Source: an uncultured Cardiobacterium sp. (GTDB taxonomy: Bacteria > Pseudomonadota > Gammaproteobacteria > Cardiobacteriales > Cardiobacteriaceae). From it: a stretch of 64,000 nucleotides of DNA. The stretch lies in the NCBI RefSeq assembly GCF_938028825.1, contig NZ_CALIZP010000032.1, positions 1 to 64,000 on the forward strand. The letters run 5' to 3'. Of this stretch, positions 8,217-16,095 are shown one piece after another. The notes below the pieces were generated by a model. That model worked only from the letters and a program-made list of their open reading frames with translations, was not told the origin of the DNA and searched no databases. Position 1 is the first letter of the stretch; each line of letters begins with the position of its first letter. Position numbers and translations under genes: made by a program.

Positions 8217-9971
8217 ATGTTTTCTACCCGTATGTTGAAACTGGCCGCGCTGGTCGCGGCGATGTCGCTCTCGCTGCATGTTACGGCACTGCAAGGCCCC
8301 GCGCCCGCGTCGCAGGCAAGTGAGGCGATTTTTTCGGAAAACGCCATCCAGCACCCTGTTTGGGCGAAAAACGGCATGGTCGCTTCGCAAGAGGCGCTGG
8401 CATCCGCCGTCGGCCGCGATATTTTGCAGCAGGGCGGCAATGCGGTAGATGCCGCTGTCGGCGTCGGCTTCGCCCTGGCAGTCACCCTGCCGCGTGCCGG
8501 CAATATCGGCGGGGGCGGCTTCATGCTCATCCACGATGCGCAGAAGCAGGAAACGGTTGCCATCGATTATCGCGAAAAGGCGCCGCAGGCGGCATTCCGT
8601 GACATGTATCTGGACGAGAAGGGCGAAGCGGTTGAGGAACGCTCGCGTTATCACGGTCTTGCTGTCGGCGTGCCAGGTACGGTGGACGGGCTACTGCTCG
8701 CGCTGGAAAAGCACGGCACAATGTCGCGCGAGCAGGTACTGGCCCCGGCCATTCGTCTGGCTGAGGAAGGGTTTGTGGTGACGCCGGGCTTGTCCACCTC
8801 GCTCACGGGTTTGTCCGAGCGGATGCGCCGCTGGCCTTCCACCGCCAAGATTTTCTTCCACTCCGACGGCAGCGCCTTGCAGCCCGGTGATGTGCTGAAA
8901 CAGCCGGAACTTGCCGCTGCCCTGCGCCGCATCGCTAAAGACGGACGCGACGGCTTTTATCAGGGTGAGACGGCTGAGAAGATTGTCGCTGCCGTGCAGG
9001 GCGCGGGCGGTAGCATGACCACCGCTGATTTGCGCGATTACAAGGCGGTGGAACGCGTGCCGGTACGTGGCACCTATCGCGGCTACGAGGTGGTTTCCAT
9101 GCCGCCGCCGTCATCGGGCGGGATTCACATCATCCAGATTCTGAATATTCTCGAAGGTTATGACCTGCGCGCTTCCGGTGCCAATACCGCACAGACGATC
9201 CACCGCCTTGCCGAGGCGATGAAGCCCGCCTATGCGGATCGCGCGGAGTATCTCGGCGATCCGGATTTCGTCAAGGTGCCGGTCGCCGGGCTGATCAACA
9301 AGGACTATGCCGCTATATTGCGTCAGCAGATTGACGACAAGAAGGCGCGCCCCGGGGCGGACATCCGTCACGGCAATCCGCTACCGTACGAAAGCGATCA
9401 GACCACGCATTACTCCGTCGTTGATAAAAACGGCAATGCAGTTTCCAACACCTACACCCTGAATTTCAGCTACGGCACGGGGCTGGTTGCGGAAGGCACA
9501 GGCATCCTGCTCAATAACGAAATGGACGATTTCTCCGCCAAACCCGGCGTGCCGAACGGTTACGGCCTGATTGGCGGCGATGCCAATGCAGTGCAGGCAG
9601 GCAAGCGGCCGCTGTCGTCGATGAGCCCAACCATTGTCTTCAAGGACGGCAAGCCCTTCCTCGTTACCGGCAGCCCGGGCGGTAGCCGCATCATCTCGAC
9701 TGTGCTGCAAATCATCAGCAACGTCATTGATCACGACATGAATATCGCCGAAGCGACTAACGCGCCGCGCATGCATGATCAATGGACACCGGATGAAATC
9801 CGCGTCGAACACGCGCTGAACGACGATACCATCCGTTTGCTGGAAGGCATGGGGCATACCGTGGTACGCAAAGCAACAATGGGGTCAACGCAATCCATCA
9901 TGGTGACGCCGGAAGGGTTGTACGGTGCATCCGACCCGCGTATTCAGGATGCGGCCACCGTCGGCTATTGA
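8217..9971 (+). CDS. ggt: Gamma-glutamyltransferase (glutathione hydrolase), periplasmic
   Basis: 584 residues with a signal peptide (MFSTRMLKLAALVAAMSLSL, cleavage near HVTA). The proenzyme self-cleaves before the catalytic Thr, here T396 in the motif TTHYSVVDKNGNAV, to give large and small subunits. Other family motifs include GGNAVDAAVG, the lid-region segment NEMDDFSAKPG, PLSSMSPTIV and GSPGGSRI. The enzyme cleaves gamma-glutamyl bonds of glutathione and transfers the glutamyl group to water or amino acids. GAGGAA about 8 bases upstream supports the start. It stands alone between divergent lipA and the azurin gene. Confidence 0.97.
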   Translation: MFSTRMLKLAALVAAMSLSLHVTALQGPAPASQASEAIFSENAIQHPVWAKNGMVASQEALASAVGRDILQQGGNAVDAAVGVGFALAVTLPRAGNIGGGGFMLIHDAQKQETVAIDYREKAPQAAFRDMYLDEKGEAVEERSRYHGLAVGVPGTVDGLLLALEKHGTMSREQVLAPAIRLAEEGFVVTPGLSTSLTGLSERMRRWPSTAKIFFHSDGSALQPGDVLKQPELAAALRRIAKDGRDGFYQGETAEKIVAAVQGAGGSMTTADLRDYKAVERVPVRGTYRGYEVVSMPPPSSGGIHIIQILNILEGYDLRASGANTAQTIHRLAEAMKPAYADRAEYLGDPDFVKVPVAGLINKDYAAILRQQIDDKKARPGADIRHGNPLPYESDQTTHYSVVDKNGNAVSNTYTLNFSYGTGLVAEGTGILLNNEMDDFSAKPGVPNGYGLIGGDANAVQAGKRPLSSMSPTIVFKDGKPFLVTGSPGGSRIISTVLQIISNVIDHDMNIAEATNAPRMHDQWTPDEIRVEHALNDDTIRLLEGMGHTVVRKATMGSTQSIMVTPEGLYGASDPRIQDAATVGY

Positions 9972-10051
9972 CACAATGGCGGCGCGAGGTGATGCCGCAT
10001 GAACGGCACTGTGCAAAAGCGTGAAAATCGCGCAATACAGACGCGAACAGA

Positions 10052-10080
10052 TTGCATTTTGCCTGTCGCGCACATACCAT
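10052..10080 (+). promoter_or_regulatory. Probable sigma-70 promoter of the azurin gene
   Basis: TTGCAT at 10052-10057 and TACCAT at 10075-10080 are separated by exactly 17 bases, about 44 bases before the azurin start. Neither hexamer is perfect, so this is a plausible rather than certain promoter. Confidence 0.45.
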
Positions 10081-10123
10081 GCGTCGCGAACTTTCCCCTT
10101 CCCTTAACCAAGAGGTACACACC

Positions 10124-10684
10124 ATGAGAAAACTGATGATCCCCGCCATTGTCGCCCTGATGAGCGCCGGCGTGCTTGCCCAGGACGCTAAGCCGGCCGA
10201 AGCCTCTGCCGCTGCCCCGGCTCCGGCTGCCGCCGAAGCTGCCAAACCGGCTGCCGACGCCGCCAAGCCGGCTGAAGGTGCCGCAGCCGCTGCGGGGGAC
10301 TGCAAAGTCGTGCTGAAGGCTGACGATGCAATGAAATTCGACCTGAAAGAATTCAAAATCAATAAAACCGCCTGCCCGGAATTTACCGTGGAAATCGACC
10401 ACGTAGGCAAGCTGCCGGCCGCTGCCATGGGGCACAATGTTGTTATCACCAAAGAAGCCGATGTTGACGCTGCCGCCAAAGACGGTATTGCTGCCGGCCC
10501 GGCCAGCAACTACGTGAAAGAAGGCGACCCGCTGGTTATCGCCCACACCAAACTGGTCGGCGGCGGTGAGAAAGCCGACGTTACCTTCAAGACCGAAGGT
10601 TTTGAAACCGGTGGCGCTTATGCGTTCTTCTGCTCCTTCCCCGGCCACTATGCCGTGATGCGCGGTAAAGTCATCGTCGAATAA
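10124..10684 (+). CDS. azu: Azurin with an Ala/Pro/Glu/Lys-rich N-terminal linker (H.8-like)
   Basis: 186 residues. A signal peptide (MRKLMIPAIVALMSAGVLA) is followed by a low-complexity linker at residues 20-58 made of AAP, AEAAKPA and ADAAKPA units, then a complete azurin domain. Type-1 copper ligands are visible: H104 (AMGHN), C170 (FFCSFPGH), H175 and axial M179; C60 and C84 would form the disulfide. Azurins carry electrons in the periplasm, for example to cytochrome c peroxidase or nitrite reductase. The linker resembles the H.8 region of neisserial lipid-modified azurin (Laz), but there is no lipobox cysteine, so this copy should be soluble. A terminator follows at once. Confidence 0.95.
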   Translation: MRKLMIPAIVALMSAGVLAQDAKPAEASAAAPAPAAAEAAKPAADAAKPAEGAAAAAGDCKVVLKADDAMKFDLKEFKINKTACPEFTVEIDHVGKLPAAAMGHNVVITKEADVDAAAKDGIAAGPASNYVKEGDPLVIAHTKLVGGGEKADVTFKTEGFETGGAYAFFCSFPGHYAVMRGKVIVE

Positions 10685-10699
10685 TCCGGCCTGATGCCG

Positions 10700-10728
10700 A
10701 AAGCGCCCCTGAAAAGGGGCGCTTTTTT
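10700..10728 (+). terminator. Rho-independent terminator after azurin
   Basis: AAAGCGCCCCT - GAAA - AGGGGCGC followed by T6, 15 bases after the azurin stop. The left A-tract also allows use by the convergent aroK transcript. Confidence 0.85.
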
Positions 10729-10761
10729 GTGCATGTCGGCAGGAGAGGGCAGGGCAGTAAT

Positions 10762-11301
10762 TCAGCTTTCGCGGCGCAGGCGGGTTTCCACTTCGTGCAG
10801 CAGTTGCTTGAAAGAGTTGGTGAAGTGGTTGTTGTCGGTGTCGATGCGGATGTCGGCCAGACCTTCGTAGAGGCCGAGGCGTTCGTCGCGCAGCTGTTCG
10901 AGTTTTTGTTGCAGATTTTCCGCACTCTGCACCAGCGGGCGGTTGCGGTCGCGGCCGATACGCAGGATTTGCCGCCGCACGGAAACGTCGATAAAAACCA
11001 CCAGGAATTGGCCGGCAATCAGGCGGCGGTTTTCCGCCCTGATGACGATGCCGCCGCCGCAGGCAACGACGCGTTCGCGCGGGTCGGCCAACTCGGCAGC
11101 GAGCGCGTCATGCTCGCGTTTGCGGAAACCCGCTTCGCCTTCTTGCGCGAAGATGGTCGGGATGTCCACGCCGGTGCGGGCGCACAGCGCCTGGTCGGTA
11201 TCAACGAAGTCCCAGCGCAGGCGGGTGGCGAGGCGTCTGCCCAGTGAGGTTTTTCCCGCACCCATCGGGCCGATGAGGACGATTTTGCGGCCTGTCGTCA
11301 T
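10762..11301 (-). CDS. aroK: Shikimate kinase
   Basis: 179 residues from MTTGRKIVLIG. It phosphorylates shikimate at the 3-hydroxyl in the chorismate pathway. The Walker A loop is GPMGAGKT (residues 11-18), followed by the shikimate-binding DTDQ, the FRKREHDAL segment with its conserved Arg and Glu, the ACGGG motif and RNRPL. The start lies 1 base past the amiC stop. A longer frame upstream overlaps amiC and is not credible. In many relatives aroK sits with aroB and pilQ; here it is the tail of a tsaE-amiC-aroK run. Confidence 0.95.
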   Translation of the reverse strand: MTTGRKIVLIGPMGAGKTSLGRRLATRLRWDFVDTDQALCARTGVDIPTIFAQEGEAGFRKREHDALAAELADPRERVVACGGGIVIRAENRRLIAGQFLVVFIDVSVRRQILRIGRDRNRPLVQSAENLQQKLEQLRDERLGLYEGLADIRIDTDNNHFTNSFKQLLHEVETRLRRES

Positions 11302-11302
11302 G

Positions 11303-12919
11303 TTATTTTCCCAGCAGCATGTGCTGCGGCAGGTGCTCTTTGAAGTAGTTGACGACGCCGTTGGCGATGCCTTGCGCCAGTTGTTCCTGGTAGGCGGGCG
11401 AGGCGAGCTTGCGCGCTTCGTCGGGGTTGGAGATGAAGGCGGTTTCAACCAGCATGGAAGGGATGTCGGGCGAGCGCAGGACGACGAAGTTGGCGCGCTG
11501 CACCTGGCCTTTGTGGATTTTGCCGATGCGGCCGAGTTCGTTCAGGGTCTTTTGCGCGAGGATGTAGCTGGATTCGATGGTCGCTTCTTGCTGCATGCCG
11601 AGCAGCGCCTGCTGGATGTCGTTGTCGTATTTGCTGACGTCCACGCCCCAGCGCAGATCCACCGAGTTTTCGGTACGTTCGAGGTATTTGCCGATGGCGG
11701 TGGTTGCGCCTTTGGTGGAGAGGATGTACACGGATGAGCCGCTGGGTGCACCGCTATCCACAGCATCGGCGTGGATGGAAATGAAGAGGTCGGCTCCGCG
11801 CCGGCGCGCACTGCCGGGGCGTTCCGGCAGCGGGATATAGGTGTCGTCGCTGCGGGTAAGGAAGGCACTGAAACCTTTTTTGCTGTTGATGTGTTTTTTC
11901 AGGCGGTGCGCGATTTGCAGGACCACGTCTTTTTCGCGCAGGCCGCTGCCGGGGTTGACCGCGCCGGTGTCTTTGCCGCCGTGACCGGGATCGATGGCGA
12001 CAACGATGATTTTTTTCGAGATGGCGGCAGGCGCGATGATGTTGCTCTGTTTTTCGACTTTGCCGGTCGCCGAGATTTTCCGCTCGACGGTAACGGTGGC
12101 GGGGCGGCTGTTTTGTGGTGGCGGTGGCGGCGTCTGCGCGACGGTTCTGCCGCTGTTTGTGCCGCCCGGCGGGAAGGCGGGCAAGGGTGCGTTTTGCAGG
12201 AAGGGCGGCGGCGTACTGTCGCGCGGCGGTGTGTTGATGGCGACGGGGACGCCGGTGCTGCGCGGCGGCGGGGCGTTGATGTCTACCGGCACGCCCGTGC
12301 TGCGTGGCGGCGGATTGATGGCGATGTGTCCGCCGCCCGGTGGGGGGGAAAAGGCACCGATGTTACCGATGGGGGCGCTGTTATTGATGCTGATGCCGTT
12401 GTCGTGCATGTTTTCCAGCGCTTCTCCGGCAAAGACGACGTAGGGCGGCTGTGCTTCGCTGTCGAGTGATTCCAGCGTCAGCGCGGGCGCGGCGAGATTG
12501 TCGTAAATGTCGATGACGATGCGGTTGCCGCGATTGCCTTCCGGCGGCATGGTGTAGATGTTGGCTTTGGCGGTATAGCGCAGATCGATGACGACGCGCA
12601 GGGTGGTTTCATTGCTGAAGCCGGTGCGGATGCTGTCCACTGCACCCGCGCCAATGGTGATACCCGCACGCCCGCTGCGGGAAGCGTCGGGCAGGTCGAG
12701 GACGATACGCGGCGGCCCGGCAAGGCTGAATTGCTGAAAAACGGTGGGGCGGTCAAGGTCAAGGATGAGTTGGACTTTATCCGGCAGGCGGTTGTAACGC
12801 ACGTCTTGCAGGACAACGGCAAGTGCAGCGGGGCTGTGGGCAAGGAAAAGGGCAGCGAGCAGGATGAGCGGGTATTTGCGCCATGAATGTAGTATGAGTA
12901 GTAGTCCTTGTTTCAGCAC
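11303..12919 (-). CDS. amiC: N-acetylmuramoyl-L-alanine amidase with AMIN domain
   Basis: 538 residues. A signal sequence (about 1-34) leads into an AMIN domain (about 36-140, VRYNRLPDKVQLILDLDRP), which targets septal peptidoglycan. A long Pro-rich linker (about 150-290) contains two near-identical copies of PPPRSTGVPVxIN. The C-terminal Amidase_3 domain carries the zinc residues: His in AIDPGHGGKDTGA, Glu in GLREKDVV, His in ISIHADA, and the catalytic Glu in LVETAFISN. It cleaves the stem peptide from muramic acid during cell separation and is probably activated by EnvC/NlpD-type proteins; an nlpD-like gene is at 33.9-34.6 kb. It lies 68 bases after tsaE. Confidence 0.95.
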   Translation of the reverse strand: MLKQGLLLILHSWRKYPLILLAALFLAHSPAALAVVLQDVRYNRLPDKVQLILDLDRPTVFQQFSLAGPPRIVLDLPDASRSGRAGITIGAGAVDSIRTGFSNETTLRVVIDLRYTAKANIYTMPPEGNRGNRIVIDIYDNLAAPALTLESLDSEAQPPYVVFAGEALENMHDNGISINNSAPIGNIGAFSPPPGGGHIAINPPPRSTGVPVDINAPPPRSTGVPVAINTPPRDSTPPPFLQNAPLPAFPPGGTNSGRTVAQTPPPPPQNSRPATVTVERKISATGKVEKQSNIIAPAAISKKIIVVAIDPGHGGKDTGAVNPGSGLREKDVVLQIAHRLKKHINSKKGFSAFLTRSDDTYIPLPERPGSARRRGADLFISIHADAVDSGAPSGSSVYILSTKGATTAIGKYLERTENSVDLRWGVDVSKYDNDIQQALLGMQQEATIESSYILAQKTLNELGRIGKIHKGQVQRANFVVLRSPDIPSMLVETAFISNPDEARKLASPAYQEQLAQGIANGVVNYFKEHLPQHMLLGK

Positions 12920-12987
12920 GGTGTATCCCGTTGTGAATGGTCAAGGCGCTATTATGCCCGCATTCCCGGAAAGCAGTCATGGCTTTT

Positions 12988-13419
12988 TCAGCGAATGCAG
13001 GGGAGCAACGACAATGTGCGGCAGTCCTTATGCAGGGAAAACTGACATATTGCGTCAGCCGGGGGTAGCAGATTGCCGCCGTTTTGCGCCCATTCGATAA
13101 AGATATGCCCGGCGCGTGTTGCCCAGTCGCGCACATCGAGGTACAACAGCTCGTCCGGCGCCGTCAGGCGGTATAAATCCGCATGGATAACCGTATGTTG
13201 CCCTATATAATATTCGTACATAAGGGCATAGGTCGGGCTCTGTACCGCACCCTGATAACCCGCTTGCCGCAGCCAGCTGCGGACAAAAGCCGTCTTGCCG
13301 GCACCCAGCGCACCTTCAAGATAATAGACTTTTATTTCAGTATGTTGCCGTATAGCTGCGACGGCTGCGTCAAGTGCGTCCAGCGTGGTGATGTCAAAAT
13401 TTTGTTGCATGGGGTTCAT
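12988..13419 (-). CDS. tsaE: tRNA threonylcarbamoyladenosine biosynthesis ATPase TsaE
   Basis: About 143 residues. TsaE is the small P-loop ATPase that works with TsaD and TsaB to make t6A at position 37 of ANN-decoding tRNAs. Walker A reads LEGALGAGKTAF, then SPTYALMYEY, the HADLYR motif and FIEWAQNGG, all family hallmarks. Two nearby ATGs (13419 and 13410) are possible starts; neither has a strong ribosome site. The tsaE-amiC order is common in gammaproteobacteria. tsaD lies 2.7 kb away at 16096, on the other side of the Roadblock/GTPase cluster. Confidence 0.9.
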   Translation of the reverse strand: MNPMQQNFDITTLDALDAAVAAIRQHTEIKVYYLEGALGAGKTAFVRSWLRQAGYQGAVQSPTYALMYEYYIGQHTVIHADLYRLTAPDELLYLDVRDWATRAGHIFIEWAQNGGNLLPPADAICQFSLHKDCRTLSLLPCIR

Positions 13420-13607
13420 CAGGTTCAAATCTGGGCAGCATTACAGCAATATTTCCCCCGGCAGGTAAAGGCAGGAGCTGAACAGCGCGTATTTTGTGCA
13501 ATAATGTCATGTTATGAAAGGATTTTTAGGGATCGGTACGGCTGAAGCATAGAGGCAGGTGCCTTAGGCGTTATGCAAAATAGTTATATCACTTGGAGTA
13601 AATCACA

Positions 13608-13964
13608 ATGGCTAAAATTGACCTCAGCAGCCTGCAAGACATTGACGGCTTCAAAGCAGCGGCACTGGTAGATTCGGACAGCGGTCTTGCACTCGCTACC
13701 GAAGGTTCGGGCATTGACCTCGAACTGGCTTCCGCCGGCAACACCGAAGTCCTCAATGCAAAACGTCGCGTATGCAAATCCTTGGGTCTGAACGACAGCA
13801 TTGAAGACATCCTCATCACCCTCGGCAAGAGCTATCACTTGATTCGTCCGCTGGATCGCAACGAAAAACTGTTCCTCTATCTCGTTCTGGATCGTGCGCG
13901 TTCCAACCTGGCAATGGCCCGTCACGAACTGCGCAGCTTCGAAAAAGAACTTGATTTTTCCTGA
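13608..13964 (+). CDS. Roadblock/LC7-like protein (first of the cluster)
   Basis: 118 residues, alpha/beta, no signal peptide or membrane segment. The strand SGLALATEGSGIDLELAS, then the long helix and the closing pattern KLFLYLVLDRARSNLAMARHELRSFEKEL, resemble Roadblock/LC7 (MglB-like) folds. A good ribosome site (TTGGAG) supports the start. In known systems Roadblock dimers bind Ras-like GTPases and act as GAPs or scaffolds, as MglB does for MglA in Myxococcus. A strong hairpin terminator follows before the next gene, so this protein may be made in excess over the rest of the cluster. The fold call is by pattern only; the role is inferred from context. Confidence 0.65.
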   Translation: MAKIDLSSLQDIDGFKAAALVDSDSGLALATEGSGIDLELASAGNTEVLNAKRRVCKSLGLNDSIEDILITLGKSYHLIRPLDRNEKLFLYLVLDRARSNLAMARHELRSFEKELDFS

Positions 13965-13981
13965 TTGGGGGAATCCGTCGC

Positions 13982-14018
13982 GCGCTCCCTACCTTATTGA
14001 TAGGGAGCGCTATTTTTT
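13982..14018 (+). terminator. Hairpin terminator or attenuator inside the Roadblock/GTPase cluster
   Basis: A perfect 10-bp stem (GCGCTCCCTA / TAGGGAGCGC) with a 9-base loop, followed by TATTTTTTAT. It sits 17 bases after the first Roadblock stop and 16 bases before the next start. It could end the first transcript fully or leak into the three genes downstream. Confidence 0.8.
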
Positions 14019-14033
14019 ATGTAACTCAGTGAC

Positions 14034-15044
14034 ATGGAAACTCTCGTCATGCCGGATAATCTCAATATCTGCCTGCTCGGATTTTCGCCTGAATCGGAAA
14101 CCCGCATCAAGAAACTTATCAACAGCGCACCGCAAAATTCCAGAATTGCGTGGGTCGCTGCCAATCACAAGGGGCTGGACGGTGTGGTCATCAACGCCGG
14201 TTTCCTGCCGACCCCCCAGATTCAGAAATATATCTCGCTGGTGCATTGCCCCATCGTCTGTGCCTATAACAACGATGACGGTGCCGCACAGGCCAAACAA
14301 CATCATTTTCCCGCCCTGGATTTGCGCGATACCGAGCATGGTGGTGATGCCGCACTGTGGCTGGACAAACTGTTCGGTGGCAACGGTGCCCCTGTGTCGG
14401 TATCCGGCGAGGAAACACCCGCAGCGACATACCGTACGGCCGGCGCCGCACCAAGCAGTAATACGCGCGAATTGCTCGATCATATCCGCCGCCGCGACAA
14501 CATGGTCATCCGCGCCACGCATGAGCGCAACATTACCTGGATCAAGCCGCGCGAAGGGCTGGTGTATATCAACTACCCGCGCGAGGCCGTACCGGGTTTC
14601 GATTCCTGGACGTGGGTGATAACCGATAACGACGACATCCCCGACAGCGCGCGCAAACTGCAATTTGACCTGTGGCTCTTTGAAAGCCTGTGGCAATCGG
14701 ATATGGACGGCCGTCAGGACATTGATGACCGGGCCTATTACCGCCTGACCCGTTTCCCGCAGCCGCTCGGCCGCCACGGACGCACCGAAGCCCTGCGCCT
14801 TGCCACCTGTGCGCAAACCCATCCGGTCAACATCGAAATCCTCTTCGAAAAGACCTCCTATTCCTATGACCGCATCCGCCGCTTCCTTTTCGCCACCCTG
14901 ATGGCGGGACAGGTACAGAGAGTCGAACAGGGCAGCTTCATCGCCGAAGAACAAATCAGGCGCACATACAGCCCGCAAGAAAAAGAAAAAGTGGAACAAA
15001 AACGCGGCCTGCTGCAACGCCTGCGTGAAAAACTCGGCCTCTAA
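14034..15044 (+). CDS. Uncharacterised 336-residue protein of the Roadblock/GTPase cluster
   Basis: I do not recognise a named family. The N-terminal 110 residues (NICLLGFSPESETRIKKLIN ... GLDGVVINAG ... CPIVCAYNNDDG ... HFPALDLRD) have the alternating strand/helix pattern of a receiver-like or Rossmann-type domain but lack an obvious phospho-acceptor set. A variable linker follows (about 120-150). The C-terminal half has conserved-looking aromatic segments (GLVYINYPREAVPGFDSWTW, YYRLTRFPQPLGRHGRTE) and a winged-helix-like helix pair (YDRIRRFLFATLMAGQVQRV), ending in a charged coiled coil. No signal peptide. An alternative ATG at 14049 (MPDNLNICLLG) has GGAAA 8 bases upstream and may be the true start. 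It is 24 bases from the GTPase gene and probably serves as its partner or effector. Confidence 0.8.
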   Translation: METLVMPDNLNICLLGFSPESETRIKKLINSAPQNSRIAWVAANHKGLDGVVINAGFLPTPQIQKYISLVHCPIVCAYNNDDGAAQAKQHHFPALDLRDTEHGGDAALWLDKLFGGNGAPVSVSGEETPAATYRTAGAAPSSNTRELLDHIRRRDNMVIRATHERNITWIKPREGLVYINYPREAVPGFDSWTWVITDNDDIPDSARKLQFDLWLFESLWQSDMDGRQDIDDRAYYRLTRFPQPLGRHGRTEALRLATCAQTHPVNIEILFEKTSYSYDRIRRFLFATLMAGQVQRVEQGSFIAEEQIRRTYSPQEKEKVEQKRGLLQRLREKLGL

Positions 15045-15068
15045 CCTCAAACGGATAACCAAGACATC

Positions 15069-15602
15069 ATGCAAGAATTCAAGATTATCTTTGCAGGCAG
15101 CATGGGTGCCGGCAAAACCACAGCAATCAAGGCGCTCTCGGACAAAGAAGTCGTCTCGACCGATGTCGTCAACAGCGACAAAAAAGCGCATAACAAACTG
15201 CTGACCACCGTCGGCATTGACTACGGGCAAATCATCTTGCCGCCGGATACCAAAGTCGGCCTCTACGGTACCCCCGGCCAGGAACGCTTCGAACTCGTCT
15301 GGCGCGTCGTCACCGAAGGTGCACTCGGCGCCATTGTTCTGGTGGACAGCTCCATGCCGAAAGCGGTAAAAGAACTGCCGTATTACGTGGACTATTTCCA
15401 CAAACACAAGATGAACAGCATCGTCGTCGGCATCACCCATTGCGACCTCGAACACAGCTACCTGACGCTCGCCGAAAGCTTCAAAATCCTCGAAGCGCGC
15501 GACTTCAAATTCCCCATCTTTGAAGTGGATGCCCGGAAACGGGATGATGTATTATTGCTGGTCGAAACCCTGATAGCTTCCATCGAAGCAGAGATCAACT
15601 GA
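15069..15602 (+). CDS. Small Ras/MglA-like GTPase
   Basis: 177 residues, a single G domain. G1 is GSMGAGKTT (residues 10-18), the switch I threonines lie in TTVGIDYG (46-53), G3 is GTPGQERF (67-74) with the Gln usually needed for hydrolysis, G4 is THCD (123-126) where the usual form is N/TKxD, and DARK (154-157) fits G5. This places it among bacterial Ras-like proteins (MglA or conservon-type), which act as nucleotide switches controlled by Roadblock partners. Flanked by an uncharacterised protein and a Roadblock protein on one probable transcript. The His in place of Lys in G4 may affect nucleotide affinity. Confidence 0.9.
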   Translation: MQEFKIIFAGSMGAGKTTAIKALSDKEVVSTDVVNSDKKAHNKLLTTVGIDYGQIILPPDTKVGLYGTPGQERFELVWRVVTEGALGAIVLVDSSMPKAVKELPYYVDYFHKHKMNSIVVGITHCDLEHSYLTLAESFKILEARDFKFPIFEVDARKRDDVLLLVETLIASIEAEIN

Positions 15603-15615
15603 GGAACGTCCATCC

Positions 15616-16032
15616 ATGGCAACACTTGAAGACTACCGCGAAAGCACCTTTGTCAGCTACTGCACCCGCGCACTGGAAACCTTTGCCGCAGAAACACCGG
15701 GCGTCAAAAACGTCCTGCTCGCCACGCCGGACGGCTTTGAAATCGCCGCCCACACCGACGACAGCAAACACAGTGCCGACAACCTTGCCGCCGTAGGTAG
15801 CTCGCTCTTTGCCCTCGGCTCCTCACTCATCTCCGAATTCGACCTCGGCAACAGCAAATCCATCACCATTGACAGCGAAAAAGGCAAAGTCTATATCAGC
15901 GCCGTCAGCGTGGATGACAAATCCCTGATTATCCTCATCCAGTCCACCCAGAGCGCCATGCTGGCGCACATCCTGCATGGCGCGAACAAACTCGCCGACC
16001 AAATCGGTAAACGCTTGATGCTCCTTTCCTGA
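15616..16032 (+). CDS. Roadblock/LC7 domain protein (second of the cluster)
   Basis: 138 residues, no signal or membrane segment. The pattern GVKNVLLATPDGFEIAAHTD, then ADNLAAVGSSLFALGSSLIS, SKSITIDSEKGKVYISAVSV and a strand ILIQSTQSAMLAHILHGANK is a typical Roadblock/LC7 arrangement (strand-helix-three strands-helix). It starts 13 bases after the GTPase stop with a GAGGAA-type ribosome site. Expected to form a homodimer or a heterodimer with the first Roadblock protein and to regulate the GTPase. A strong terminator follows, closing the cluster. Confidence 0.88.
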   Translation: MATLEDYRESTFVSYCTRALETFAAETPGVKNVLLATPDGFEIAAHTDDSKHSADNLAAVGSSLFALGSSLISEFDLGNSKSITIDSEKGKVYISAVSVDDKSLIILIQSTQSAMLAHILHGANKLADQIGKRLMLLS

Positions 16033-16050
16033 CAAGATCCACGGATACCA

Positions 16051-16087
16051 CGGCAGCCCCGACCCCGCGCGGGGCTGCCGCTTTTTA
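16051..16087 (+). terminator. Rho-independent terminator closing the Roadblock/GTPase cluster
   Basis: CGGCAGCCCC ... GGGGCTGCCG with a GC-rich loop followed by CTTTTT, about 20 bases after the second Roadblock stop and just before tsaD. Confidence 0.85.
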
Positions 16088-16095
16088 CAACGACT

